Positions 1-6,132 are shown, counted from the first letter of the stretch. The stretch is DNA of 7,360 nucleotides from an uncultured Oscillospiraceae bacterium (GCA_958438185.1 CAUBQU010000064.1:1-7360), one strand, 5' to 3'. Notes: generated by a model from the letters alone, not told the origin. Translations and numbers: made by a program.

Positions 1-288
1 AATGTGACCTTCGCGCCGGGCTGCCGCAACAATTGGCACATTCATCATGCTGCCAAGGGCGGCCAGCTGCTGCTGTGTACCGCCGGGGAGGGCTGGTACC
101 AGGAGGAAGGCAAGGCGGTGGTCAGTCTGCAGGCGGGCAGCGTCGTGATGATCCCCGCCAATGTCAAGCATTGGCACGGCGCCAAGCGTGACAGCTGGTT
201 CAGCCACATCGCCGTGGAAGTCCCCGGCGAGGCTTGCGAAAACGAATGGTGCGAGCCGGTCTCGGAAGAAGCATACGAGGCGCTGTAA
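1..288 (+). CDS. Cupin-domain protein, C-terminal part (5' end outside window)
   Basis: The reading frame is open from the first base of the window, so only the C-terminal 95 residues are present and the true start lies to the left; the GTG at position 4 is an internal valine. The fragment is a nearly complete conserved cupin_2 beta-barrel. Metal-site residues appear as NWHIHH (His13 and His15 of the fragment), a Gln in KGGQ (residue 22) where many cupins have Glu, and IPANVKHWHG (His57). Cupins of this type bind a divalent metal and act as small oxidoreductases, isomerases or sugar/phenolic-binding proteins; the substrate cannot be read here. Similar domains occur alone or fused behind a carboxymuconolactone decarboxylase-like domain, so the missing part could be a second domain. 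The stop codon runs into the ribosome binding site of the next gene, which argues for co-transcription with the aldo/keto reductase. Family call is firm, specific function unknown. Confidence 0.88.
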   Translation, partial: NVTFAPGCRNNWHIHHAAKGGQLLLCTAGEGWYQEEGKAVVSLQAGSVVMIPANVKHWHGAKRDSWFSHIAVEVPGEACENEWCEPVSEEAYEAL

Positions 289-301
289 GGAGGGAAAAGC
301 G

Positions 302-1174
302 ATGATTCTAAAAGAGACTTATACACTGAAAAACGGGACAAAGATCCCAAAGCTGGGGCTGGGCACCTGGTTTATCGACGATGACAAGACGGCAGCGGCG
401 GTCTGCACGGCGGTCAAGCTTGGCTACCGCATGATCGACACGGCTCAGGCCTATGGCAATGAGCGCGGCGTGGGCGAGGGTGTCCGCAGCTGCGGCCTCC
501 CCCGCGAGGCGCTGTTTGTCGCCAGCAAGGTCGCGGCGGAATTAAAGACCTACGACGAGGCCGCCCGTTCCATCGACGAAACGCTTACCCGGATGGGGCT
601 TTCCTATCTGGATCAAATGATCATCCACGCGCCCCAGCCGTGGGCAGAATTCCGGGGGCAAACGCGCTATTTTGCGGAAAACAAAGCCGTCTGGCGCGCC
701 CTGGAGGATGCACAGGCGGCGGGCAAGGTGAAATGCATCGGCGTTTCCAATTTCCTGCGCGACGATTTGGAGAATCTGCTGGCCGATTGCCGTGTAATGC
801 CGATGGTCAACCAGATCCTGCTGCACATCAGCAATACGGACCGGGCGCTGGTGGACTTCTGCAAGGCCCAGGGCATCCAGGTGGAGGCATATTCCCCCAT
901 CGCCCACGGCGAGGCCCTCAAGAACCCGGCCATTACGCAGACGGCGAAACAGTACGGCGTATCCGCCGCGCAGCTTTGCATCCGCTATGTTATCCAGCTG
1001 GGGGCGGTGGCGCTGCCCAAGACGGCGTCCCCTGCGCATATGGCCGATAACGCTGCCGTTGATTTTACGATTTCTGATGCGGATATGGAAGCGCTCACGC
1101 AGTTGGCGCGCATTGAAAATTACGGGGAATTTGACGTGTTCCCCGTGTTCAGCGGAAAGCCGCTGGGCGCTTGA
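302..1174 (+). CDS. Aldo/keto reductase (AKR superfamily), 290 aa
   Basis: NAD(P)H-dependent cytoplasmic oxidoreductase that reduces aldehydes or ketones to alcohols; the substrate is not predictable. The full AKR catalytic tetrad is visible: Asp46 and Tyr51 in MIDTAQAYGNE, Lys76 in FVASKV and His109 in MIIHAPQPW. Other family landmarks are KLGLGTW at 17-23, GVSNF at 147-151, NQILLH at 170-175, the cofactor-loop YSPI at 197-200 and the cofactor-binding PKTAS at 239-243. At 290 residues it is a normal length for the bacterial 2,5-diketogluconate reductase-like group. The ATG at 302 is chosen because AAGGAGGG lies at 287-294 with 7-nt spacing and the protein then begins with the usual MILKETYTLKNGTKIPKLGLG; an upstream in-frame ATG at 161 would run through the cupin gene. 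The gap to the cupin gene is 13 nt, so the two are probably one operon. No convincing terminator follows. Confidence 0.95.
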   Translation: MILKETYTLKNGTKIPKLGLGTWFIDDDKTAAAVCTAVKLGYRMIDTAQAYGNERGVGEGVRSCGLPREALFVASKVAAELKTYDEAARSIDETLTRMGLSYLDQMIIHAPQPWAEFRGQTRYFAENKAVWRALEDAQAAGKVKCIGVSNFLRDDLENLLADCRVMPMVNQILLHISNTDRALVDFCKAQGIQVEAYSPIAHGEALKNPAITQTAKQYGVSAAQLCIRYVIQLGAVALPKTASPAHMADNAAVDFTISDADMEALTQLARIENYGEFDVFPVFSGKPLGA

Positions 1175-1217
1175 GCGCAGGCTGCGCCGTATTGTCTCAC
1201 CCCACGCGGGCTGCTGG

Positions 1218-1246
1218 TTGCAATTGCTGGGGCTGTCTGTTAAAAT
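1218..1246 (+). promoter_or_regulatory. Sigma-A-type promoter of recQ
   Basis: A TTGCAA -35 box at 1218-1223 and a TAAAAT -10 box at 1241-1246 are separated by exactly 17 bp. Transcription would begin near 1252-1254, giving a leader of about 24 nt before the preferred recQ start. The site lies in the short gap after the aldo/keto reductase, so recQ can be expressed independently of the genes to its left. This is a sequence match only. Confidence 0.65.
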
Positions 1247-1276
1247 AAAAGCAGCTTGTAGAAATGGGTGATTTTT

Positions 1277-3112
1277 GTGGACAAAGCGGCGGTTTTAACG
1301 GAATATTTTGGCCATGCGGCGTTTCGCCCCGGGCAGGAGGCGCTGGTTGATGCGATCCTGCAGGGGCGGGACGCCTTGGGCGTTATGCCGACGGGCGGCG
1401 GCAAATCCCTGTGTTATCAGGTCCCTGCGCTGCTGCTGCCGGGGCTTACCCTGGTGGTATCGCCGCTGATCTCCCTGATGAAGGACCAGGTCGCCGCGCT
1501 GACGGCGGCAGGCGTTCCGGCGGCTTTTATCAACAGCTCTTTGACCGGTCCGCAGATGCAGGAGGCCTACGCTGGTGTCCGGCGCGGGGCGTATAAGATC
1601 CTGTATGTCGCACCGGAGCGGCTGGAAGCGCCGGGCTTTGCCCAGCTTCTGCAGGATGTACTGATCTCCCTGCTGGCGGTGGATGAGGCCCACTGCATCT
1701 CCCAATGGGGGCAGGATTTCCGGCCGAGCTATCTGCGCATTTTGGAGTTTATCCAGGCGCTGCCGATCCGCCCGGTCGTCGCAGCTTTTACCGCGACGGC
1801 GACGGCCTTCGTTCAGGAGGATATCATTCGCCTGCTGCAGCTGGAGGACCCGGCGCTGGTCATCACCGGATTTGACCGGCCCAATCTATATTTTGATGTG
1901 CACCGTCCGCAGGATAAGATGACTGCGCTGCAGGAGCTGATCGAGGCGCGGCGGGAAAAATGCGGGATCGTCTATTGCGCCAGCCGCGCCAATGTGGAGC
2001 GGGTGTGCGACACGCTGCAGCGCCAGGGCTACGCCGCGACCCGGTACCACGCGGGCCTTTCCGAGGAGGAGCGCAGCCAGAATCAGGAGGCGTTTCAGTA
2101 TGATCGCTGCCGGATCATGGTCGCGACGAACGCCTTCGGCATGGGGATCGACAAGTCCAATGTCAGCTATGTGATCCATTATAATATGCCAAGGAGTATC
2201 GAGGCGTATTATCAGGAGGCAGGCCGCGCCGGGCGCGACGGCAGCGCGGCGGACTGCATTTTGCTCTTCTCCCCCGGCGATATTGTGACGGCTCAGTATC
2301 TCATGGAGCACAACGACAACGAACAGCTGACAGAGGAGGAAGCAGCCGCCGTCCTGGCGCAAAATCGCCGGCGGCTGGACCAGATGGTGGCCTATTGCAA
2401 GAGCGGCGATTGCTATCGCGGGCTGCTGCTGGATTACTTCGGCCAGGAGCATGAAGAAAACTGCGGTAACTGCGGCAACTGCGCCGGGGATTTCACCGAG
2501 CAGGATATTACGATGATCGCCCAGATGATCCTCTCGTGCATCGAGCGGGTGCGAAAGAAGCTGGGCTATTATGTCGGCCCCAGCTTGCTGGCGCAGGTCC
2601 TGCGGGGCAGCAAGAATAAACGCGTGCTGGAGCTGCAGCTGGACAGCGTCTCCACCTACGGCCTGCTGAAAAAGACACCCCAGGCGGAGATCGGCCGGTA
2701 TATTGATGTGCTGGAGGCGGGCGGCTACTGCGCCAAAAACGAATTTGGCGCGCTGCGGCCCTGCGCGGCCGCCGCAGAGGTCCTGTTCCACGGGAAAAAG
2801 GTCACGCGCCGGATCCGGCGGCAGGAGCTCGTCCAGGCCGACCCGATCGCGCTGGCGAAGGCGCAGCTGCGCCCGGCAGACGCGGTGCTGCTGTCGGCCC
2901 TGAAGGAGGTGCGCAACCGGCTGGCCCAGCAGGAGCGGGTCCCTGGCTATGTCATCTTCTCCAATGCGACGCTGGAGGATATGGCGCGGCGCTGCCCGCA
3001 GGACGAGGAAGCGCTGCTGGAGGTCTCCGGCGTCGGGCGGATCAAAGCCGCCCGGTACGGCGCAGCTTTCCTCGATGTGCTGCGGCAGTATGGGGAAAAC
3101 GAAATGGAATAG
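1277..3112 (+). CDS. recQ: ATP-dependent DNA helicase RecQ, 611 aa
   Basis: 3'-to-5' superfamily-2 helicase that unwinds recombination and stalled-fork intermediates. All helicase motifs are present: FRPGQE (motif 0), MPTGGGKS at 37-44 (Walker A, Lys43), SPLISLMKDQV (Ia), DEAH at 136-139 (II), TATAT (III), VATNAFGMGIDK (V) and YYQEAGRAGRDG at 311-322 (VI). The aromatic-rich loop reads SQWGQDFRP, with Gln where E. coli has His. The RQC zinc site is Cys379, Cys396, Cys399 and Cys402, the same Cys-x16-Cys-x2-Cys-x2-Cys spacing as E. coli RecQ, followed by a winged-helix region. An HRDC domain fills the last ~75 residues and ends in SGVGRIKAARYG, so the architecture is complete. The start is taken as GTG 1277: GGGTGA at 1266-1271 can pair with the extended anti-SD, and the N-terminus becomes MDKAAVLTEYFG, as in relatives. 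GTG 1268 is an in-frame alternative without a clear RBS. The stop lies inside the terminator stem. Confidence 0.97.
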   Translation: MDKAAVLTEYFGHAAFRPGQEALVDAILQGRDALGVMPTGGGKSLCYQVPALLLPGLTLVVSPLISLMKDQVAALTAAGVPAAFINSSLTGPQMQEAYAGVRRGAYKILYVAPERLEAPGFAQLLQDVLISLLAVDEAHCISQWGQDFRPSYLRILEFIQALPIRPVVAAFTATATAFVQEDIIRLLQLEDPALVITGFDRPNLYFDVHRPQDKMTALQELIEARREKCGIVYCASRANVERVCDTLQRQGYAATRYHAGLSEEERSQNQEAFQYDRCRIMVATNAFGMGIDKSNVSYVIHYNMPRSIEAYYQEAGRAGRDGSAADCILLFSPGDIVTAQYLMEHNDNEQLTEEEAAAVLAQNRRRLDQMVAYCKSGDCYRGLLLDYFGQEHEENCGNCGNCAGDFTEQDITMIAQMILSCIERVRKKLGYYVGPSLLAQVLRGSKNKRVLELQLDSVSTYGLLKKTPQAEIGRYIDVLEAGGYCAKNEFGALRPCAAAAEVLFHGKKVTRRIRRQELVQADPIALAKAQLRPADAVLLSALKEVRNRLAQQERVPGYVIFSNATLEDMARRCPQDEEALLEVSGVGRIKAARYGAAFLDVLRQYGENEME

Positions 3113-3161
3113 CGAAAACAATACCAGGCCATTGACAGGCCTGGTATTGTTTTCGCTATTC
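3107..3161. terminator. Perfect 24-bp inverted repeat: bidirectional terminator between convergent genes
   Basis: The left arm at 3107-3130 and right arm at 3138-3161 are perfect reverse complements around a 7-nt loop (ATTGACA). The stable core is ACCAGGCC/GGCCTGGT, followed in both directions by ATTGTTTT, which serves as the U-rich tract. The repeat is therefore a rho-independent terminator for recQ on the + strand and for the GNAT operon on the - strand. Both stop codons (TAG of recQ at 3110-3112, TAG of the GNAT pseudogene at 3156-3158) are inside the arms, so no untranslated spacer exists between either gene and its terminator. Confidence 0.93.
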
Positions 3162-3625
3162 TGCTTCGGCCAAAGCCTTGAGCGTCGGACCGGCGAGACG
3201 GTAGACGGTCCAATCGTCCATGGGCTCTGCGCCCAGGGCGCGGTAAAAGTTGATGCTCGGCTTGTTCCAGTCCAGGCACCACCACTCCAGCCGCCCGCAG
3301 CCCCGCTGGACGGCAATGCTGGCCAGCTTCTTTAAAATTGCTTTGCCATACCCCTATACAGGTCCTCCAAATAAAGCCCGGCGCGGCCCAGAAACGTGGA
3401 GAAATTGTGGAAGAATAGCGCAAAGCCGATCTCCTCCCCATCTTCCAGGGCAAAGAGCACCTCGGCGCGCTGCTTGTCAAAGAGCCAGGTCTCCAGCGTC
3501 TGCTCATTTGCGACGACCTCGTCCAGCAGCTGCTCATAGGCGGCCAATTCTTTGATAAAGCGCAGGATCAGCGGCGTATCGCTGCGGACCGCGCTGCGGA
3601 AGGTCAATGTGTCCGTCTTGTTCAT
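3156..3625 (-). pseudogene. SSAT-like GNAT N-acetyltransferase, broken by an internal deletion and frameshift
   Basis: Two halves of one GNAT protein lie in different frames. The N-terminal half starts at ATG 3625 (AGGAGG at 3630-3635, 4-nt spacing), reads through FALFFHNFSTFLGRAGLYLEDLY and then meets a premature TAA at 3332-3334, giving 97 residues. The C-terminal half continues in another frame as YGKAILKKLASIAVQRGCG, then GRLEWWCLDWNKPSINFYRA and GAEPMDDWTVYRL, up to TAG at 3156-3158. The order and motifs resemble spermidine/spermine acetyltransferase-like GNATs. At the join (about 3355/3356) the usual stretch between LEDLY and YGKA, of the form VRPEYRGKG, is mostly absent. A single deletion of about 22 nt would explain both the loss and the shift; it removes most of the acetyl-CoA-binding R-x-x-G-x-G loop, so the product should be inactive. 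Both halves are otherwise free of stops, so the damage looks recent, or is an assembly error. The start overlaps the stop of the upstream GNAT gene. Confidence 0.85.
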
Positions 3626-4059
3626 AAAACCTCCTGATTTAAAGCGGTATCTTGCCCATAGCGGAGCAAAATATAGGCATCAACCCCCGCGCCGCCGGTG
3701 CCGCAGGCGCGCCAGCCGGTGGCGCGATAGAATGCCAGGGCAGTTTCGTTGCAGCGGAGGCATTTCAGCGTGAGGGGCGGCGGATAGCAGGCAGCCAGAT
3801 GCGCGACCAGCGCCCGCCCGACGCCGGTCCGCTGCGCGGCTGGGTCCACAAACAAAAAATGAAGAAACTGGTCCGGCTCCCAGACACTGGCCAGGCCTGC
3901 CAGGCGCGTCCCTTGCCAGGCAAGGTACAGCGCCTCCCCTGCTGTCGCCGCGGCAAAGTCCGGCGCGGGCCCGGGAAGCGCCGCAGCCCAGACGCGGGCG
4001 AACAGCGCGCGGACCTGCAGCGGTGCCGGTTCGGTCAGCCGTTGAATCGTGAGCGCCAT
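3622..4059 (-). CDS. GNAT-family N-acetyltransferase, 145 aa
   Basis: A small cytoplasmic acetyltransferase that transfers the acetyl group from acetyl-CoA to an amine; the substrate is unknown. The GNAT core is clear: beta-strand 4 as FLHFLFVDPAAQ, the acetyl-CoA pyrophosphate loop QRTGVG (Q/R-x-x-G-x-G/A) followed by helix RALVAHL, then LKCLRCNETALAFYRATGW, the typical N-x-x-A-x-x-F-Y-x-x-x-G-[FW] ending. At 145 residues it is complete for a single-domain GNAT. The start ATG at 4059 has AGGAGGA at 4068-4074, about 8 nt upstream. Its TGA stop overlaps the ATG of the next gene as ATGA (3622-3625), which indicates translational coupling with the second GNAT gene. The gene begins only about 20 nt beyond the pta terminator and no good promoter is seen, so expression may come from read-through. 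It is not a close copy of its GNAT neighbour, so this is not a simple tandem duplication. Confidence 0.9.
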   Translation of the reverse strand: MALTIQRLTEPAPLQVRALFARVWAAALPGPAPDFAAATAGEALYLAWQGTRLAGLASVWEPDQFLHFLFVDPAAQRTGVGRALVAHLAACYPPPLTLKCLRCNETALAFYRATGWRACGTGGAGVDAYILLRYGQDTALNQEVL

Positions 4060-4080
4060 GCGGCAGTCCTCCTGCTTTAG

Positions 4081-4146
4081 AATAAAAAAGACAGCGCCAG
4101 GCTGCTGCCCGGGGAACCGGGCCCGGCAGTCTGGCGCTGGCGCTGT
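4081..4146 (-). terminator. Rho-independent terminator of pta
   Basis: Reading the - strand, ACAGCGCCAG (4146-4137) pairs with CTGGCGCTGT (4100-4091). An inner GC-rich hairpin lies between them (CTGCC...GGCAG, about 4102-4129), and CTTTTTTATT follows at 4090-4081. The CTGGCG unit is repeated at 4131-4136 and 4137-4142, so the outer stem can form in two registers offset by 6 nt. It begins only a few bases after the pta stop codon. On the other side it lies immediately before the ribosome binding site of the GNAT gene. Confidence 0.85.
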
Positions 4147-4152
4147 GCTTGC

Positions 4153-5163
4153 TTATGCCATCCCGGCGGTGATGATGGCCATCTTATAGACCTCTTCGGC
4201 GTTGCAGCCGCGGGAAAGATCGTTGATGGGTGCGTTCAGCCCCTGCAGGATCGGGCCATAGGCTTCAAAGCCGCCCAGCCGCTGGGCGATCTTATAGCCG
4301 ATGTTGCCGGCTTCGATGCACGGGAAGATGAAGGTGTTGGCATAGCCAGCGACCTTGCTGCCCGGGAATTTCAGCTGCCCGACGACCGGGGAGACAGCTG
4401 CATCAAACTGCATCTCGCCATCGATCGCCAGCTCGGGCGCCAGCTTCTGGGCTTCCTGTGTCGCAGCCTGAGAGAGGGCGACGGTGCCGCCCTTGCCGGA
4501 ACCCTTGGTGGAGAAGCTCAGCAGCGCGACCTTCGGGTCGATGCCGAAGAAGGCAGCCGTCCGGGCGGATTCCACAGCGACTTCTGCCAGCTTCTGCGCG
4601 GCGGTGAAGACGACATTGCCTTCCTTATCGACACTGTCTTCATAGGAGATGTTGATGGCGCAGTCACCCATGCAGATCGTCTGCGCGCCTTCGGCGGTGT
4701 CCCGTGTCAGGATGAAGCTGGAGGAGACCAGGTGCGCGCCCTTTCTCGTCTTGACCAGCTGCAGCGCCGGGCGGACCGTATCAGCGGTGGAGTAGGTCGC
4801 ACCGCCCAGCAGTGCATCGGCCTTGCCCATCTTGACGAGCATCGTGCCGAAGTAGTTGCCCTTTTTCAGCGCGTCGCGGCACTGCTCTTCCGTCATCTTG
4901 CCCTTACGCAGCGCGACCATCTGGGCGACCATCTCGTCCATCTCCGGATACGTTGCCGGGTCGAGGATGGTGGCCTTGTCAATGGCAAAATTGCCCTTCA
5001 GCGCGGCGGCACGGACTTCGTCCACATTGCCGACGAGGATGACATCCATCAGGTCCTCTGCCAGAAGCCGGCTGGCGGCTTCCAGGATCCGGGCATCGGG
5101 GCCCTCGGTAAAGACAATGGTGCGGCGCGTCGTGTGCAGCGCCTGGATCAGCTTGGTAAACAT
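4153..5163 (-). CDS. pta: Phosphate acetyltransferase, 336 aa
   Basis: Cytoplasmic enzyme interconverting acetyl-CoA plus phosphate with acetyl phosphate plus CoA; with acetate kinase it makes acetate and ATP in fermentation. The sequence is the short, single-domain PTA_PTB class, with no N-terminal DRTGG/P-loop extension as in E. coli Pta. Signatures seen include VFTEGPDARILEAA near the N-terminus, DALLGGATYSTADTVRPALQ, LLSFSTKGSGKG, DGEMQFDAAV, KFPGSKVAGYANTFIFPCIE, AGNIGYKIAQRLGG and GPILQGLNAPINDLSRGC. The last carries the Asp315-Leu-Ser317-Arg318 segment that corresponds to active-site residues in methanoarchaeal Pta. The start is ATG 5163, because GGGAGGT at 5176-5170 gives 6-nt spacing; the in-frame ATG at 5178 overlaps that ribosome binding site and is unlikely. 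The gene has its own strong promoter and terminator, so it is probably monocistronic. No ackA is adjacent. An eutD-type or phosphate butyryltransferase role is less likely from the motifs but not excluded. Confidence 0.96.
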   Translation of the reverse strand: MFTKLIQALHTTRRTIVFTEGPDARILEAASRLLAEDLMDVILVGNVDEVRAAALKGNFAIDKATILDPATYPEMDEMVAQMVALRKGKMTEEQCRDALKKGNYFGTMLVKMGKADALLGGATYSTADTVRPALQLVKTRKGAHLVSSSFILTRDTAEGAQTICMGDCAINISYEDSVDKEGNVVFTAAQKLAEVAVESARTAAFFGIDPKVALLSFSTKGSGKGGTVALSQAATQEAQKLAPELAIDGEMQFDAAVSPVVGQLKFPGSKVAGYANTFIFPCIEAGNIGYKIAQRLGGFEAYGPILQGLNAPINDLSRGCNAEEVYKMAIITAGMA

Positions 5164-5169
5164 GTAGAT

Positions 5170-5176
5170 ACCTCCC
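5170..5176 (-). promoter_or_regulatory. Ribosome binding site that fixes the pta start
   Basis: GGGAGGT on the - strand lies 6 nt before ATG 5163. The longer in-frame ATG at 5178 shares bases with this element, so translation from it would have no Shine-Dalgarno of its own. MFTKLIQAL is therefore taken as the N-terminus. Confidence 0.8.
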
Positions 5177-5210
5177 ATGAGACGGGTAAAAATCCCGATA
5201 TGTTGTCTCT

Positions 5211-5239
5211 ATTATACATCTAAATTCCGTTCCTGACAA
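5211..5239 (-). promoter_or_regulatory. Strong sigma-A-type promoter of pta, overlapping the end of the rlu gene
   Basis: On the - strand TTGTCA (5239-5234) and a perfect TATAAT (5216-5211) are separated by 17 bp, very close to consensus. The predicted start of transcription is near 5204, giving a leader of about 40 nt. The -35 box and spacer are coding sequence of the upstream pseudouridine synthase, and its TAA stop (5214-5212) lies within TATAAT. pta can therefore be transcribed at a high level independently of the upstream gene. Confidence 0.85.
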
Positions 5240-6132
5240 GGAGCGCCGGAAAAATTCGCCGGAAAAAGGGAGACAGACTGCTGGGAGTGCAGCGTCACCG
5301 CCGCGCCGGTCATGGGATGGGGAAAAATCAGGCGCGCCGCGCACAGCTGCTGGGTGGCAAAGCCTTGCTGTGCAGACATTGCCTGGGATGCAGGTGTGCC
5401 GTACTGGGGGTCGCCCAGAATGGGGAAGCCGCCGTCGGCGCAGTGGACCCGCAGCTGGTGGGTCCGGCCGGTGACCGGCTCCAGCTCCAGCAGACTGCAG
5501 CCGTTGCGCCGGTCCAGCACCCGGTAGCGGGTCACGGCCCGCTGCCCGTCCGGTGCGACGCAGCGCAGCAGGCTCGGCTTTGGCAGCCGGGCAATGGGCT
5601 TGTCGATCACCCCGGTGTCACAATCCGGGCCGCCCCAGACGAGGGCGTGGTAGGTCTTGTGCAGCTGCCCCGCCTGCAGCGCCTGGCACAGCAGCGCGTG
5701 GGTGTAGGCGTTCTTTGCCAGCAGGACGACGCCGAAGGTATCCCGGTCCAGGCGGCTGACGGGGTGCACGGCGCAGGCCTGCCCGGTGGCGCGGTAATAC
5801 CCGGCCAGGTAATTGGCCAGCGTCCCGGTGTTGCGGTGGAAGCTGGGGTGCATCAGGAGCCCGGCGGGCTTGTCCAGTGCGATGACGGCTTCGTCCTCAT
5901 AGAGGATCTCCAGCGGCCCCGTCTCCGCCGGATAGTCCGGCGCAGGCTCGACGATGGGCACGCGGATCTCATCGCCGGGGCTGACCATAAAATTTGTCCG
6001 CTGGGGGACGCCATTGACATAAAAGCGCTGGAGCCATTTCGTCTTATGGATAAACGAGGAGGAGCAGCGCAGCTCTCGCTGCAAAAATGACGATAATTTG
6101 CCGCTGCGTTCTGCGATGCAATGCAATTCCAT
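5212..6132 (-). CDS. RluA-family RNA pseudouridine synthase, 306 aa
   Basis: Converts specific uridines in structured RNA, usually 23S rRNA or tRNA, to pseudouridine; cytoplasmic. An S4-like RNA-binding region occupies about residues 10-60 (LSSFLQRELRCSSSFIHKTK, then FYVNG and VSPGDEIRV). The catalytic domain follows with LYEDEAVIALDKPAGLLMHP (77-96), the catalytic loop HPVSRLDRDTFG with Asp129, LHKTYHALVWG (157-167) and GRTHQLRVHCADGGFPILGD (222-241). This order and length match the RluA/RluC/RluD group; the target base cannot be assigned. The loop has Phe133 in RLDRDTFG where RLDRxTSG is more usual. ATG 6132 is preceded by a GGGGAGGGG stretch about 8 nt away. It has its own promoter in the gap after the ytvI-like gene. 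The last ~20 residues (LFPANFSGAPCQ onward) lie beyond the conserved fold, are partly encoded by a tandem repeat, and overlap the pta promoter. Confidence 0.94.
   Translation of the reverse strand: MELHCIAERSGKLSSFLQRELRCSSSFIHKTKWLQRFYVNGVPQRTNFMVSPGDEIRVPIVEPAPDYPAETGPLEILYEDEAVIALDKPAGLLMHPSFHRNTGTLANYLAGYYRATGQACAVHPVSRLDRDTFGVVLLAKNAYTHALLCQALQAGQLHKTYHALVWGGPDCDTGVIDKPIARLPKPSLLRCVAPDGQRAVTRYRVLDRRNGCSLLELEPVTGRTHQLRVHCADGGFPILGDPQYGTPASQAMSAQQGFATQQLCAARLIFPHPMTGAAVTLHSQQSVSLFPANFSGAPCQERNLDV
5244..5267 (-). repeat. 11-bp direct repeat with 13-bp period upstream of the pta promoter
   Basis: On the - strand TTTTTCCGGCG occurs twice, at 5267-5257 and 5254-5244, separated by AA. The copies begin 4 bp upstream of the pta -35 box and lie inside the 3' end of the pseudouridine synthase gene. 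Because the period is 13 bp, the copies are read in different frames (LFPA and NFSGA). The repetition is therefore at DNA level and not a protein repeat. It could be a tandem duplication or a paired regulator site. Confidence 0.6.

Noticed and set aside
1175..1200. Hairpin GCGCA-GGC-TGCGC just after the aldo/keto reductase stop
   Set aside because: The stem is only 5 bp and no T-run follows, so it is not a convincing terminator.
1264..1296. ATG at 1264 or GTG at 1268 as the recQ start
   Set aside because: ATG 1264 is in another frame. GTG 1268 is in frame but has no ribosome binding site, while GTG 1277 has GGGTGA at good spacing and gives the usual N-terminus.
1886..3316. A 476-codon open frame on the - strand opposite recQ
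   Set aside because: It lies antisense to a fully conserved RecQ, has no recognisable domain and has the biased composition typical of GC-rich shadow frames.
3156..3625. Programmed ribosomal frameshift joining the two GNAT halves
   Set aside because: No slippery heptamer or stimulatory structure is apparent at the join, and the conserved acetyl-CoA loop would still be missing after a shift, so a deletion fits better.
5287..6090. A 267-codon + strand frame opposite the pseudouridine synthase
   Set aside because: It is antisense to a gene with clear catalytic motifs; its sequence is low-complexity G/A/V/Q-rich and lacks a family resemblance.
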